Shown here: in pieces, positions 1-10,707 of the stretch
Numbering within the stretch: position 1 is the stretch's first letter
How the letters are laid out: every line of letters starts with the position of its first letter
NCBI GenBank assembly: GCA_039090855.1
Contig: CM077011.1
Location: forward strand, 25,697,001-25,761,000
DNA length: 64,000 nucleotides
Reading direction: 5' to 3'
Source of the DNA: Macrothele yani
Lineage: Eukaryota > Arthropoda > Arachnida > Araneae > Macrothelidae
Translations under genes and position numbers: made by a program
Notes under the pieces: generated by a model
Databases searched by the model: none
What the model was told of the DNA's origin: nothing
What the model saw: only the letters and a program-made list of their open reading frames with translations

Positions 1-265
1 AGTCTTTTTTTATCCCAATCTCAACTGACTGATGCAGGAACGATTCACAACACTGTATAATGGGTCGCCGTTAGCTGTGCGTTGTATGTGTGCGCGTGTG
101 GAGGGAAGGTGGCGTTTACTGATACTATTCATAGATTTACCCAGTTGTACTATTGGCACCGTAAACAGCCGATATCAGCAAGTCCACATATCTTACCTGA
201 AAGAATTCTCAAAGAGTAGAAGAAATTAAGAAAAAAAGAGGGGGAAGGGGATCAAAATCTTACGG
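1..265. other. Unassigned sequence at the window edge
   Basis: I see no gene or repeat boundary here. It holds a short GA-rich stretch (about 232-250). The 65-codon open frame at 32-229 has no recognisable motif and is probably chance. Confidence 0.5.
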
Positions 266-452
266 TTTTTTCTGGATTTCGGAACACTGAATAGTAGTTC
301 CAGTCAGAATAATCAACACAGCAATTAGACATCTCTGAATTACCTGTATTTACTGTTCATGACGTAACATTAATCACATCAGAAAACTTGAAAATTACGT
401 CAACCTGGAGCAGACATCGAACTCGCATTTTCCGATTTCCGTTCGACCATGT

Positions 453-483
<31 letters not shown>

Positions 484-737
484 GATTGGAGGTTTAACGA
501 CCACCGTGAGCAACTCAATGGGCTATAAGCAGTCGCCCGTCCCTAATTTAAGGTCACTGGTTCCAGGGAAGGGAAAGAACCAGTGCCGTAAGACAAACAC
601 AACATCCATGCCTCACCGGGATTCGAACCCGGACCCCGTTCGGACGAATGATCAGAGGCCATCGCTTAGACCACTGCGCCACCGGGGCGGCGACCATGTT
701 ATTTGTTACACCACCTAGCACCATCAAGTCCTAAGTA
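266..737 (-). repeat. tRNA-derived repeat (family T), copy 1, split by a SINE
   Basis: Read on the minus strand, 737-691 and then 443-266 line up with the tRNA-like element at 1598-1800. Both contain a TGGTRTAAC A-box-like start, the string TCGAACRGAAATCGG, a GTTCGAT B-box-like string, and then a shared 3' region (TTCTGATGTGATTAATGTTACGT). The homology is interrupted exactly by the SINE at 458-690 and its 14-bp target duplication, so the SINE inserted into this older repeat. Confidence 0.7.
458..690 (-). mobile_element. tRNA-derived SINE (family S), copy 1
   Basis: On the minus strand the element begins GCCGCCCCGGTGGCGCAGTG (A box TGGCGCAGTGG), has a B box GGTTCGAATCC, a unique body containing GACGGGCGACTGCTTATAGC, and ends ...GTGGTCGTTAAACCTCCAATC before a poly(A) tail, seen as the T run at 458-483. 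It is flanked by a perfect 14-bp target duplication, CGACCATGTTATTT (444-457 and 691-704). SINEs carry an internal Pol III promoter and are mobilised by a partner LINE; the partner is not evident from the tail. Confidence 0.92.
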
Positions 738-745
738 TCCGAGTG

Positions 746-1434
746 TTAAGGTGATTCCACCTAAAGTCTCTGCCTTATGTATCCAATGGTAAAACTTCTT
801 TACATATTTTTTTCGCAATTAATGTATTCTTTTTTTTTTTTTTTTTTTTTTTGGAGGTTTTAACGACCACCGTGAGCAACTCAAGGGGCTATAAGCAGTC
901 GCCCGTCCCTAATTTAGGGTCACTGGTTCCAGGGAAGGGACAGAGCCAGTGCCGTAAGACAAACACAACATCCATGCCTGACCGGGATTCGAACCCGGAC
1001 CCCTTACAAACGAATGATCAGAGGTCAGCGCCTTAGACCACTGCGCCACCGGGGCGGCTTAATGCATTCTCAAGTATGAAAATTTGCACATCGATAAAAC
1101 TAACTTTAAGTTATAGCATGGGATACTCAATGCTTGCTAAAACATAACCATAATTATATTAAAAAATCAATCATTTTTCTTTGAGTAACGCTCAGACCTG
1201 CTAATAGATGGCACGACCTGTACATTGATGACGTCAATAGACAAACAAATGTTGGATTGCTTAATTATGGTTATGTTTTAGAAAGTATTAACGCTATAAC
1301 TTAACGTTAGTTTTATCGATGTGCAAATTTCCATCCTTGGGAATACATTAATTGCGAAGAAAATACGTACAGAAGTTTTACCATTGAAAACATAAGGCAG
1401 AGATTTTAGGTTGAACCACCTTAAGAATCAGAAC
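746..1434. mobile_element. Foldback/MITE element (family F), copy A, carrying a SINE
   Basis: The two halves are long inverted repeats. The left arm (TTAAGGTG..., AATTAATGTATTC, GAAAATTTGCACATCGAT, AAAACATAACCATAATTAT) reappears reverse-complemented in the right arm ending CCACCTTAA at 1434. The centre contains TGACGTCA-like and ATAGATGGCA strings shared with copies B and C. Without the SINE it is about 450 bp, equal to copy C. Both ends show TTAA. No coding capacity is present. Confidence 0.85.
830..1058 (-). mobile_element. SINE family S, copy 2, inside foldback copy A
   Basis: Same A box, B box, body and poly(A) tail as copy 1, in the same orientation. The flanks TTAATGTATTC (819-829) and TTAATGCATTC (1059-1069) are an 11-bp target duplication with one mismatch. 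The target is the left arm of foldback copy A. Confidence 0.92.
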
Positions 1435-1506
1435 ATTAGCTGGTTTTCGTCAGTCAAAGCAAATTCTGTTCCTTCGTAGCGTAGTTAAGTAAATCACCAA
1501 CCTCTC

Positions 1507-1822
1507 TTTTAAATTCTGTGGAAGAAATATTCTCATAATACGTGGAAATACATAGGTCAAAATTATCAACACAGCAAACAGACATATCTGAATTGATCGT
1601 CCTGGATGGTATAACGGATAGCATGCTCGAACAGAAATCGGTAGATGCGGGTTCGATTCCCACTTCAGGGCGATGTAATTTTCTAGTTTTCTGATGTGAT
1701 TAATGTTACGTGATGAACAGTAAAGGCAAGCAATTCAGATATGTCTAATTGCTGTATCATTAATTCTGACTTATTTCCACATGTTATGAATATAATATTT
1801 CTTTCACAGAGTTCAGTAGTTC
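1507..1822 (+). repeat. tRNA-like element enclosed by ~90-bp inverted repeats
   Basis: About 90 bp at 1507-1596 (AATTCTGTGGAAGAAATATT..., ending CAGACATATCTGAATTG) is the imperfect reverse complement of 1735-1822. Between the arms lies the tRNA-like sequence 1598-1672 and its 3' extension. The transcript would fold into a long stem with a tRNA-like head. The same family, without a visible second arm, occurs at 266-737. Confidence 0.7.
1598..1672 (+). pseudogene. tRNA-like sequence with intact A and B boxes
   Basis: CGTCCTG at 1598-1604 can pair with CAGGGCG at 1666-1672 (one G-U) as a 7-bp acceptor stem. The A box TGGTATAACGG (1607-1617) and the B box GGTTCGATTCC (1650-1660) fit Pol III consensus. 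The anticodon arm does not fold cleanly, so no amino acid can be assigned. It is a tRNA-derived promoter head rather than a working tRNA. Confidence 0.55.
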
Positions 1823-2419
1823 CGGTATTGCACACTGTATACGGGAAACATCAAACAGATCGTAAGGTGCTAGCACAACAGCTAGTTAGAAGTGGAGAAA
1901 CTCTCTGAGCATCAGACATTTATGGCAATAAAAAAAAACGGTGATATATGAAGAAATGACCACAGAATGTGAAATATGTGAGTGCATAGAATTTTCAGCA
2001 CTTTCACTCAAGCCATGAAAAGTATGGATGATACTTTTTTAATTCCAAAAAGGTTACAACTACAAATCTCTCCGTACTACATCCACAACATCACAAGATA
2101 ACAGAATGAAACAACAAAGATGACACCGAATTTTCGGATGTAATAAGCAGGTATTTTGAATCCATTCTGACGCGAATTAAATGTATCAAAGCTATTCAAA
2201 ATCAATGGTACCACTTTGTAAAACAATCAACTGGTTCCAACAATTGATAAAACATCCAGAAACAAAAACATCTACTTAGTTCTACCAGCGGCTAAAAAGC
2301 ATGCTACGAAGATTAACAAATGGCGAACAAAGAGTTTCTCATACTACAAGGAAGGTACCAGAGACAAAGAGGTTTCCAAATCCAACAGTTAAGAGAAGAA
2401 ATATAAAAAAAGGAAACAT
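1823..2419. other. Unassigned AT-rich sequence
   Basis: No open frame with recognisable motifs and no clear repeat boundary. Confidence 0.5.
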
Positions 2420-4620
2420 TATATAAGTTTACGTCTGATAGCGGAAGAATTTTGCATAGCGGAAAAGTTTAAAATAGGTGAAAATTGTTCTTCATCGAAA
2501 AAGCGTTCGATCTTTGCGATACTTAAAAAGGATAATGCTCCACATCTCTGTTGTAGCGAATAACATACAGTGAATAAGAAAATTCTCAATAGCGTTTTTA
2601 GAAGTGGCATACAGCTGCAAACGAAAGTACACAAACACCACCTACCGACAGAACTGTGAACTACAAAATTCCTCATATACTAGCTTTGAGTGTTCTACAA
2701 GGTAAATGGCATCCGGTGTTGAAAGAATTTTTTAAATCGCACATGCAAAAGCAGTGATATTGAAAAAAAAAAAAAACAGAATAAGCACATGCGCGCCTAG
2801 CGGCAAAATTGTGCACTATTTTGGAAAGAAAATACACACCCAGTTTGCATAGTTAATAGTATCTAACCGAAGAAATAAGTTTTTCAACCGGGTTTTTAGT
2901 CCCACAGATATTGCTGTAAACAGAAACGTGAACTTACGCCCTTTGGTGGCAGACTTGTGCATTAAGAAAAAATTGAAATTATATGAGAAACATTTCCCCA
3001 CGGAAACGCTCTCCAACAAAGAAAGAGGTTTTCAAATCGGACTCTTAGAAGCAGAGATATCGAAAAAAAATAAGATATGCGTTTACGCCCCATGGCGGAA
3101 AAACCATGCATTATTTTAAGAAGGAAGTATTCTTAAAAGGTCTTTCGATGTGAGCGGTATCGGTCAACGAAAGAATTTTTTCAATCGAGTTTTCAGGAGC
3201 TCATATTTTGCTACAAATATACAAACGCAGGAATTAACAATTTTTTATCAAATATTAGAAATTATAGGCAAAGCATTTCCTATCAGCAGCTGTATCCGGT
3301 GCAAGAAAAAGTTTTCTAATCGGAATTTTAGAAGCAGAAATATCGAGGAAAACGCAATTTATTTTAACGCCCCCTAGTGGAAAGTCTATGTATTACTCGA
3401 AAATTTTGAAATTATATGAGCGCATTTTACACCGGAAACGCTATCTAACAAAGAAGGAATTTTTCAAATCTGACTCTTAGAAGCAGAGATATTGACCGAA
3501 ATAGGATATACATCTATGCACATTGGCGGAGACACCATTAATGCTTTTAAGAAGAAAATATTCACAAATGTTTATCGACATGACATGACATGACATGAAC
3601 GAGCGGTTTCGGTCCACGAAAGAATTTTCTCAATCAATATTTTAGAAGCTCAGATTTTGATGGAAATACATACGAAGCAGAAATGAATGCTTACGTCCTC
3701 TGGTGGCCAAACCATATTTTATAAAAAATTAGAAATTACAATCAAAATATTTCCCACCGGGAGCTGTATCCGGTGCAGAAAGAATTTTTCAAATCGGAGT
3801 TTTAGAAGCAGAGATATCGGGGAAAACGCAATTTTTACTAACCCTAGCAGAAAGTCAATGAATTACTTGAAATTTTTGAAATATGAAAAACATGGCGCAC
3901 CGGAAATTCTATTTAACAAAGGAGAATTTTTTAAAATTGGACCATTAGATGCCGAGATATTGACAAAAAAATAATATATTCATCTACGACCCCTGGCGGA
4001 GAAACATGCATTATTTTCAGAAAGAAATATTCCGAAATGGTTTGTCGACGTTAGTATCGGTCCACGAAATAATTTTTCAATCGAGATTTTAGCAGCTCAT
4101 ATTTTGTTGCAAATACATCAGAAGCAGAAATTAACTCTTACGCCCCTGGTGGCCAAACCGTTTTATACCAAAAATTAAAAAATATATGCGAAAGACTTCC
4201 CATCCGGAGCTGTATCTTCTACAGAAATAATCTTCCAAATCGGAGGTTTAAAGCAGAGATATCGGGGGAAACGCAATTTAATTTTACGTTCCCTAGCGGA
4301 GAATCTTTTCCTAACTTGAAAAAGTGACTATACCTAAAATAATCTTCGCCATGAGTAGAATCAAAAGGCAAAAGAATTTTTTGAATTGGATATTTAGAAG
4401 CAAATGCATAGAATAAAATGTATTTTGAATTCGATATCATCTGCATTTACGCCCTCTAGCATCGAAATTGTGCATCGTTAAAATCAAAATAAAGGGTCAT
4501 CATTCGCACATTTCAAGCTTTCTAATGCAAAAAGAATTTTTCATGTAGGATTATCAGTTGCAGAGATGTGTCTACAAACGGACGGACAAACCGATAACAT
4601 AAGCACGATCTGTTTTTACA
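2420..4620. repeat. Decayed tandem array of ~150-bp units
   Basis: The pattern TTACGCCCYCTRGYGGMRAA...TGCATTA recurs near 2790, 2935, 3083, 3364, 3515, 3690, 3835, 3980, 4138, 4283 and 4446. It alternates with TTTTCAAATCGG...TTAGAAGCAGAGATATCG, at spacings of roughly 145-175 bp. About a dozen divergent copies are visible. The array ends in an ACGGACGGACAAACCGATAA tail near 4575-4597. Short open frames inside are by-products of the repeat. A similar ACGGACGGACAAA tail closes the array at 47990. Confidence 0.75.
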
Positions 4621-4810
4621 AAAGAGTAGACGTGCTAAAAATGTCGCATGTACTCACTTATTTTTACAGAACACTTAAGCGTAGCAGGAATTACGTAACA
4701 TGAACACTACTATACCCTTTAGATGTTCATGCTTCATAAAAGTACATAATTTTGTAAACCAATATTACTAGCCATTTAAGTGAGTCAACCTATTTCTAAC
4801 GAAAAATTCT

Positions 4811-5020
4811 GCGACGGAAAATAAATTGTTTATGAACTTGGTTGGTTGTGGCTCTGAAAAAAACACTTGAGTTCAATGTCAATTTTTGCCTTTGGATAAC
4901 AAACATTCTTTTAACATGGCCAGACCACTGCAGCATATTAGTCTCCACCTTACTAACATTTTGCTTCAGATTACACAACTGCAAAACATCTTCATTCCTC
5001 ACACAATCAGAACGTGTCTT
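4811..5020 (-). pseudogene. LINE C-terminal fragment (family L3), inverted copy
   Basis: The minus-strand frame contains RNEDVLQLCNLKQNVSKVET and then NMLQWSGHVKRM, the typical region after the thumb in RTE/Jockey-like reverse transcriptases. It is the reverse-complement partner of the fragment at 5090-5510. The two fragments form an inverted pair with about 70 bp between them, including a C-rich tract. Confidence 0.65.
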
Positions 5021-5089
5021 GCCACCCCCACCCCCGTAAATAACTCCTGGAGAAATGCATTACCTATGGGGGAAGGGGGTTTGTGTCAA

Positions 5090-5510
5090 GAAACATTCTG
5101 ATTGTGTGAGAAGAAGATGCATTGCAGTTGTGTTTTCTGAAACAAAATGTTGTTAGCAAGGTGGAGACTAATATACTTAGGTAGTTTGGCCATGTTGAAA
5201 GAATGAGTGATGAGATGCTTACTAAGAAAACCTTTTTAGCCCAAGTAGCAGGAAGGAAAGGGAGAGGAAGGCCTAGGAAGTCATGGGAGGGTCAAATTCA
5301 GGAGTGTCTGCATGACAAAAAGATTATGAGTATAAAGTATGGAAGATTTTGTGTATGGCATGTGATGGATGTCAGTGAAGCACGAGTTGTACGTATGTCA
5401 AGATCACTGTAAATGGAAAAGTTTGATACGGCAACAGTAAGTAAAAATTATCTGGAAGTTTGTATTTTTTTGTGGAGCTAACCTCTGAATCTCAGAGAAC
5501 TGCTTAATGA
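5090..5510 (+). pseudogene. LINE 3'-end fragment (family L3), direct copy
   Basis: The frame reads FGHVERMSDEMLTKKTFLAQ, then GRPRKSWEGQIQECLHDK and a stop after VRMSRSL. The 3' tail (GAAAAGTTTGATACGGCAAC...) matches the 3' tail of the copy at 29436-30400 on the other strand. This is an old non-LTR retrotransposon fragment, not a host gene. Confidence 0.75.
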
Positions 5511-5520
5511 TATGTATGTA

Positions 5521-6915
5521 TGGATAACAAAAAAAGAAAACTATTAACATGCATATGTGAAAGGAAATAATGCTGCCAATAATGCACACAACAGCATATG
5601 TGTGAAACAAAATGTCACAAGTGTCAGCATTACATTGTTTTGTTTCTTATTAAAGCTCAGGATAAAAGAAATAAAAAATTTGAATGCAATAAAACATATT
5701 TATTGAAATACGATGCCTTAAGTCTTGTATTGGTAAATTTTTATAGTTCGCATCAATTAAAACCATTCTGTCTATGTTCACACAGTTTTTCCTATGATGA
5801 GTTTAAATGCAAATGTTTTCAAAACATTTCCTAGCTTTATCAATCAACATTAAATTATATCAACCAAGTTATTTATCCACTTTCTCTTTGATGTGCGTTT
5901 TCGTACAAAATATTTAACACAGGAATTAAACAACTTACATAAGGCCTTACTCAGATTAATGCACTTAATTCTATTCCATCTTGAAGAACTTTACTTTATG
6001 TCTTCACTTCCTCTGAGAACTCAGAGAAAGTGAAGACGTAAAGTTCTTCAAGATGGAAGAGAATAAAGAATTTAACATAACTTGATGAAAAGAATTAAGT
6101 ATTTAACATAATTTGCCAACTGTCAATACAAAGTAATCTTGACTGTAATATGTGTCCAAAAAAAAAAAAAAAAAAGGTTTAGTTGTAAAACACACAAATG
6201 TTTTGAAATTAAGAAAAAGAAATTTTATTCCAATTCTTTTCACACAACCTCATTGATCTTAGTGGATGTACTAAAATGACACTGCTCAACATATAAATTT
6301 ATTTTCTATGTATCACATCTCTTTTCTTTAAAACAAAAACAAAAAATAAGCTCTCACTTCAATGTTACTCCACAATCTAATGCATCTGCATTCATTCATT
6401 AAGTCCAAGAAATAGGAAAAAAATTTATAGCAATTTTTCCCCTTTTCTTTTCTTCTCACAAAGTTTTCCCTTGGAATGAATACATGAACGATTTCCCTTT
6501 TCTTCTTTTTAGATGTTAAATAAACTCATGAATGGTACCATACTTCAAATGAAAAATTCACATAATACCTTATTTTAAAACCAGATACATCACACATTTT
6601 TATTATACTACACTACAGTACAAAACTAGTTACATTTTAATTACTGAAAATATATTAAAATACTGAGAGAAACAAATTATTAAAATGATAATAAAACTTT
6701 TGCATATTATTTCATATAACAACATTGCATAACTTCATTCTGCTCATTCAACAATAAATGAACAAGGCACATTAACAATATCACAATATGCTGGCAACAC
6801 AAACAATACACAGCTTCTAAATGCACAACCAAGTGGACGGAAAGCCATACTTTGCACTAACAACAAACTAGTGATGTCATGATGCTTGGTTAAGTGACAT
6901 GGCTTATTTATCGAA
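5521..6915. other. AT-rich sequence with a short palindrome
   Basis: No gene seen. A 95-bp near-perfect inverted repeat lies at 5969-6063 (listed separately) and a poly(A) run near 6158-6175. Confidence 0.5.
5969..6063. repeat. Short palindrome, arms ~45 bp
   Basis: The left arm contains CATCTTGAAGAACTTTACTT and TGTCTTCACTT; the right arm is its reverse complement, AGTGAAGACGTAAAGTTCTT and CAAGATGGAAGAGAAT. The loop is only a few bases (CTGAGAACTCAG is itself palindromic). It could be a MITE or a replication palindrome. Confidence 0.8.
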
Positions 6916-6996
6916 ATAGATATATGAAGGAACAAATGAACAATAGATATATGAAGGGACAAATGAACAATAGATATATGAAGGAACAAATGAACA
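6916..6996 (+). repeat. 27-bp minisatellite, three units
   Basis: The unit ATAGATATATGAAGGAACAA + ATGAACA starts at 6916, 6943 and 6970 with one substitution in the middle copy. Confidence 0.95.
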
Positions 6997-8576
6997 AACA
7001 ATACATGTGGTCATGAAAACAACATTTACCATGAAAAATTGTTATAATTATTAAACTGTATGCACAAACAAAAGGTAACCATTTCAGCTTAACTGAATAG
7101 CTGATCAAATAATAATGATACTGATTTTGTAAATACTGTGATAAAGGTATTTTACAAACAACTATTTAAAAGTATGGATATTTAGGTAGAGTGCCGTTAC
7201 TGACTTTATTTTCGGCCAGAATCATTACCTATCATCACAGTCCAGTAAGGACTATCCAAAGTTAGTCTCAGTGAAATGATCAAACACAATGATTTTACTG
7301 ACTGTGGCTTCCACTTTCTTTTCATTTTCATACATTTATACATCTATCACCTGATAATGTGATGACAATTAATTATTTTACAAGTGACTGCAACTTTATT
7401 GTATATCCTCTTTTCCGTATGTGTCTATCTGCTACATTTTAATAGGCAAAGTTGAAATTAAGACTTTAATCAGCAACACAGGTTTTCAGTAGCCTTCCCA
7501 TCTTTATGATGTATCGAGTCCATATGTGTGCTCTGTTCTATAAATCATCTCTTCCTGCAGCCCGGTATTATTTTCTAGTTAAAACTTCAGGCCCATACAC
7601 ATACCTTTGTTTTATTAATAATATTACAGAATACATTTCTTTGAATTTATTAATTACTTCTTTAAGTTTTTCAAATAATCTTTTCTGATAGATAATTTTC
7701 CCAGTAATTTTAATATGATGTTTTACCCCTATATATTAATATCAGAGTTGAAATATTATGCAATAATTTTCTGTCAGAAACACTCATAGTTTTAAATCTC
7801 CTTTGTAAGAATTTTTTCAAAAAAATCTTCTGAATGATATTTCAAATATTTGATAAAATGGCCACACTTGTAATTTTATCAGTATTACCATGATAGGTTT
7901 TTCACAGACAATTCATAGCCTAGAGTGTTTAAAATAAAAGGGGAGAGCCACAATAATAGATAACAGAAGTTTATCAGCTCATAAGGAATATTTTTTCAAA
8001 CTGTTTTTCATAGTAGGCTCTAATGAATAACTGCTAAATCACATATTTCCAATGAATACAGTTCCTTTAGCTATTCATTAATAATGAATACAGGAAAGCC
8101 AAATAGCTATACTACACCATAAAAACACACTCAATATGCTTTTAAGATATGTATTTATGTCCAAACAGTTAAGGCATCAAAATATGTTGGTTTCTCCTTC
8201 CATAGCAGGTATAATATATAACCTCACTTTTAAAATGTATTCTGACATAAAATGTTTATTACAGAAGATAAACTCTCCCCACAGCTATTTACTTTTATGT
8301 TAGTGTGTATGTAGGAGGGGGAGCTTTGCTGTAACACAAGCAATGAAATCCATTTCATTCTTGTATTTGAAACAACTGGAGAAGTTGTAAAATTGTAATC
8401 AATTTTTACATTTTTTGGGAGTCAGTGGCACACTTAGTGGGGCTGGTCCAGGCCCTCCACATGAGGTGTCATTAGATCCTCCGGGTTTTTTTTTTTTTTT
8501 TTTTGTTATTGGCTGCTTATTTTTAAATACCTACATTTGTATGTTTTTATAAATATGTATTTTATTTATATTATAT
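6997..8576. other. AT-rich intergenic sequence
   Basis: No coding or repeat structure recognised apart from a poly(T) tract at about 8487-8504 and TA-rich DNA just before the LINE at 8587. Confidence 0.5.
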
Positions 8577-8586
8577 ATATGTATGT

Positions 8587-8879
8587 TTAACTCTGATCAT
8601 GATGTCTTCCACTCTTGTCATTTTGAAATGGCAATGGGCTGGACATACTGCCAGAAGGACAGATCATCGATGGACAGCCGAAATTTTAGATTGGATTCCA
8701 AGGGACAGGAAAAGACCCAGAAGAAGACCACATGGGAGATGGGTGGATGAAATTCGAAAGTATGCAGGGGTGACATGGAGGAGACTGGCACAAGACAGAC
8801 CGTTGTGGAGGAAACTTGGGGAGACCTTTGTCCAGCAGTGGATTGATAATGGTTGACAATGATGATGATGATCATGATG
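8587..8879 (+). mobile_element. RTE LINE copy 3: 3' fragment with inverted 5' segment
   Basis: The forward part (about 8625-8879) encodes the RTE C-terminus: WQWAGHTARRTDHRWTAEIL, later GRWVDEIRKYAGVTWRRLAQ, then WIDNG and a stop, followed by (GAT)n. The first ~38 bp (8587-8624) are the reverse complement of the LINE segment lying just upstream of that part in the full copy (22758-22795). A 10-bp target duplication ATATGTATGT (8577-8586 and 8880-8889) encloses both pieces, so they arrived in one event. This is the structure expected of twin-primed reverse transcription. Confidence 0.93.
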
Positions 8880-8924
8880 ATATGTATGTACTGTATATAT
8901 GACTTAAAATAAAAATATTTATGG

Positions 8925-9943
8925 CACTTACCTTATCAAGTGAAGTATAAATGTCAATTCAATAATAAGAAGGAATACAAAACCCAAAAAATTACAGCAA
9001 AATATTTAGCTGTCATCAGGAGAACCCCAGCTAAATGTATGTCTTTAATAGGGAAACCTTGCATGTGTCCGCTAAAGATACATATCCCCCTGGTTGTTGT
9101 TGGAGCAAACCAATGTTACTTCCAATCAAATTAATTTTTCGGACATGAGGATGTGTAATTCTGTAGATGATTATATTACTACTTTACATGACGAGAGAAG
9201 AGACTATGTATTTCACATTAATTACTATATAAATTGGCATTCTTATGTATCTAAGTCGATTTACAGACATCTTGTCATGTCTAGGATCCACAGGCTGTTT
9301 GAAATTTGTAACAAATTAGATATAATATTTGAAGAACTCATACAGTTATGGAATGTTTTAAAAGAAAATGAATACCCATTACAGTATGCTAAAAATTGTT
9401 TTTACAACTACTGCATGGCTCAAGAGCCAAGAATTTTTATAATGCGTATAATATACCTTTACACATAATTAACTGCACTAACCACAGACCTACAATATTA
9501 AACGGTTAGTTCCTTAAGTGCCACTCGGCGGGCCTCCTATGGCTGAAGATTGAAGTAACATCTATCAATGGTCTTTCCCGCCAGTTACTATTATTGCTAT
9601 ACACTTAACGGCAACCGTGGTGTTATTTGCAACTTATCCATGCATAATGTCACATGGGTTGTCATTTGGACTTTCTATCACAGGGCTGTTAAGATGTATC
9701 TTGTCTTTTGTATGTTTTCAGGTTGTTGCTTTCTTACTTGGGTTTACTTTTATTAGCATTTATGGCCTAGGGAACCCCACAGCAGGTATTGACAATGTCT
9801 GCCTTTGCGTTGTTTTGAAAGGCTATACATTTATAGGTATGGTTCTCCTGATGATGACAGCTAAATATTTTCCTATAATTTTTAGGTTTTCTATACATTC
9901 TTATTATTGAATTGACATTTATACTTTGTTGATATGTTAAGTG
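8925..9943 (+). mobile_element. Penelope-like element remnant between inverted repeats
   Basis: Arms of ~100 bp at 8925-9026 and 9841-9943 are reverse complements; both contain AAGTATAAATGTCAATTCAA and ATATTTAGCTGTCATC in the left-arm sense. A reverse-transcriptase tail fragment lies between them. Penelope-like elements are known for terminal repeats in direct or inverted orientation, which fits. The family assignment is an inference from the C-terminal protein pattern; no GIY-YIG domain was seen. Confidence 0.5.
9136..9468 (+). pseudogene. Reverse transcriptase C-terminal fragment, Penelope-like
   Basis: The frame reads WHSYVSKSIYRHLVMSRIHR, then LFEICNKLDIIFEELIQL and KENEYPLQYAKNCFYNY. 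It resembles the post-palm region of Penelope-like reverse transcriptases, where a Trp-His/Asn-Ser start is followed by an LxxxLIHRxxxIC helix and an LxxNxYP string. The catalytic YADD region is absent and the frame is open only for about 110 codons. It lies between inverted repeats, which supports a mobile origin. A captured LINE of another clade is possible. Confidence 0.5.
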
Positions 9944-10700
9944 AATTAAATGTTTTGTATTTTTAAGTTGTATATTTATTTTTTATTAGAACATGGTTTC
10001 AGTCTGTGGCATTAGTGCGTCTGAGCATGTGCTCATTTTTATATGGTTATATGTCCCTTTCTTCACTTATTGGAATATATTATACTACTTTTATTCAGTT
10101 TCATGATATATATATATATATATATATATGTATAATATCACTCAATAATTTGGGCCATATCCATAGAGAAATCTAGGGTGCACCACTGCTAGGAGTGATC
10201 CTGGGCATCTTTTTTGGAAGGCACAACCTTCATAAAATGTTTTTCCATTTTCTACTTGAATAATGTGTACAAAACATTTGCCCATTTCACTCTAAACTGA
10301 ATCAACATTAAACATTCTTACTCTTTAAAGAATGTATTACAAATCAGCTTTTAAGTTTCGAACTCATGATGCCCAGTCAAAACATTTATCTATAAAAAAT
10401 CAAATAAGGAAGGACTAGACAGTTTCCTTGTAATTCAAATCCAAGTGGATGGACAACTCATAATAATTTCATTTTCTCTACTTATTGATTCTAAATAAAA
10501 ACTTTCAAGTGTATATAGCACTAGTTACTATTAATACAAAATGTATACCAAAAATCATGGATGACATGATTGTAAGTGTTGTCATTAATTTTATAAAAAC
10601 TAAAACATTCATATCTTAATTTCTGATTTTCCTGTCTCCCTTTTTACCCTATGGCATGATGTTTGGAAAGTAACTATACACCTGTTTCAAAGCAAAGCAA
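9944..10700. other. AT-rich sequence with a (TA)n run
   Basis: No gene seen. A (TA)n microsatellite lies at about 10107-10130. The first of three copies of TTGGAAAGTAACTATACACC is near 10664-10683; the others are near 10769 and 10801, inside the next element. Confidence 0.5.
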
Positions 10701-10707
10701 TGTGTTA

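Noticed and set aside
449..718. Poly-Phe-leading frame, and the similar frames at 851-1036 and 32709-33137
   Set aside because: They read through the SINE poly(T) and body antisense. The SINE explains the similarity between them.
9848..9854. CTGATGA as a hammerhead ribozyme core
   Set aside because: The second conserved GAAA strand and stems II/III could not be placed. It is kept only as a note under the Penelope-like finding.
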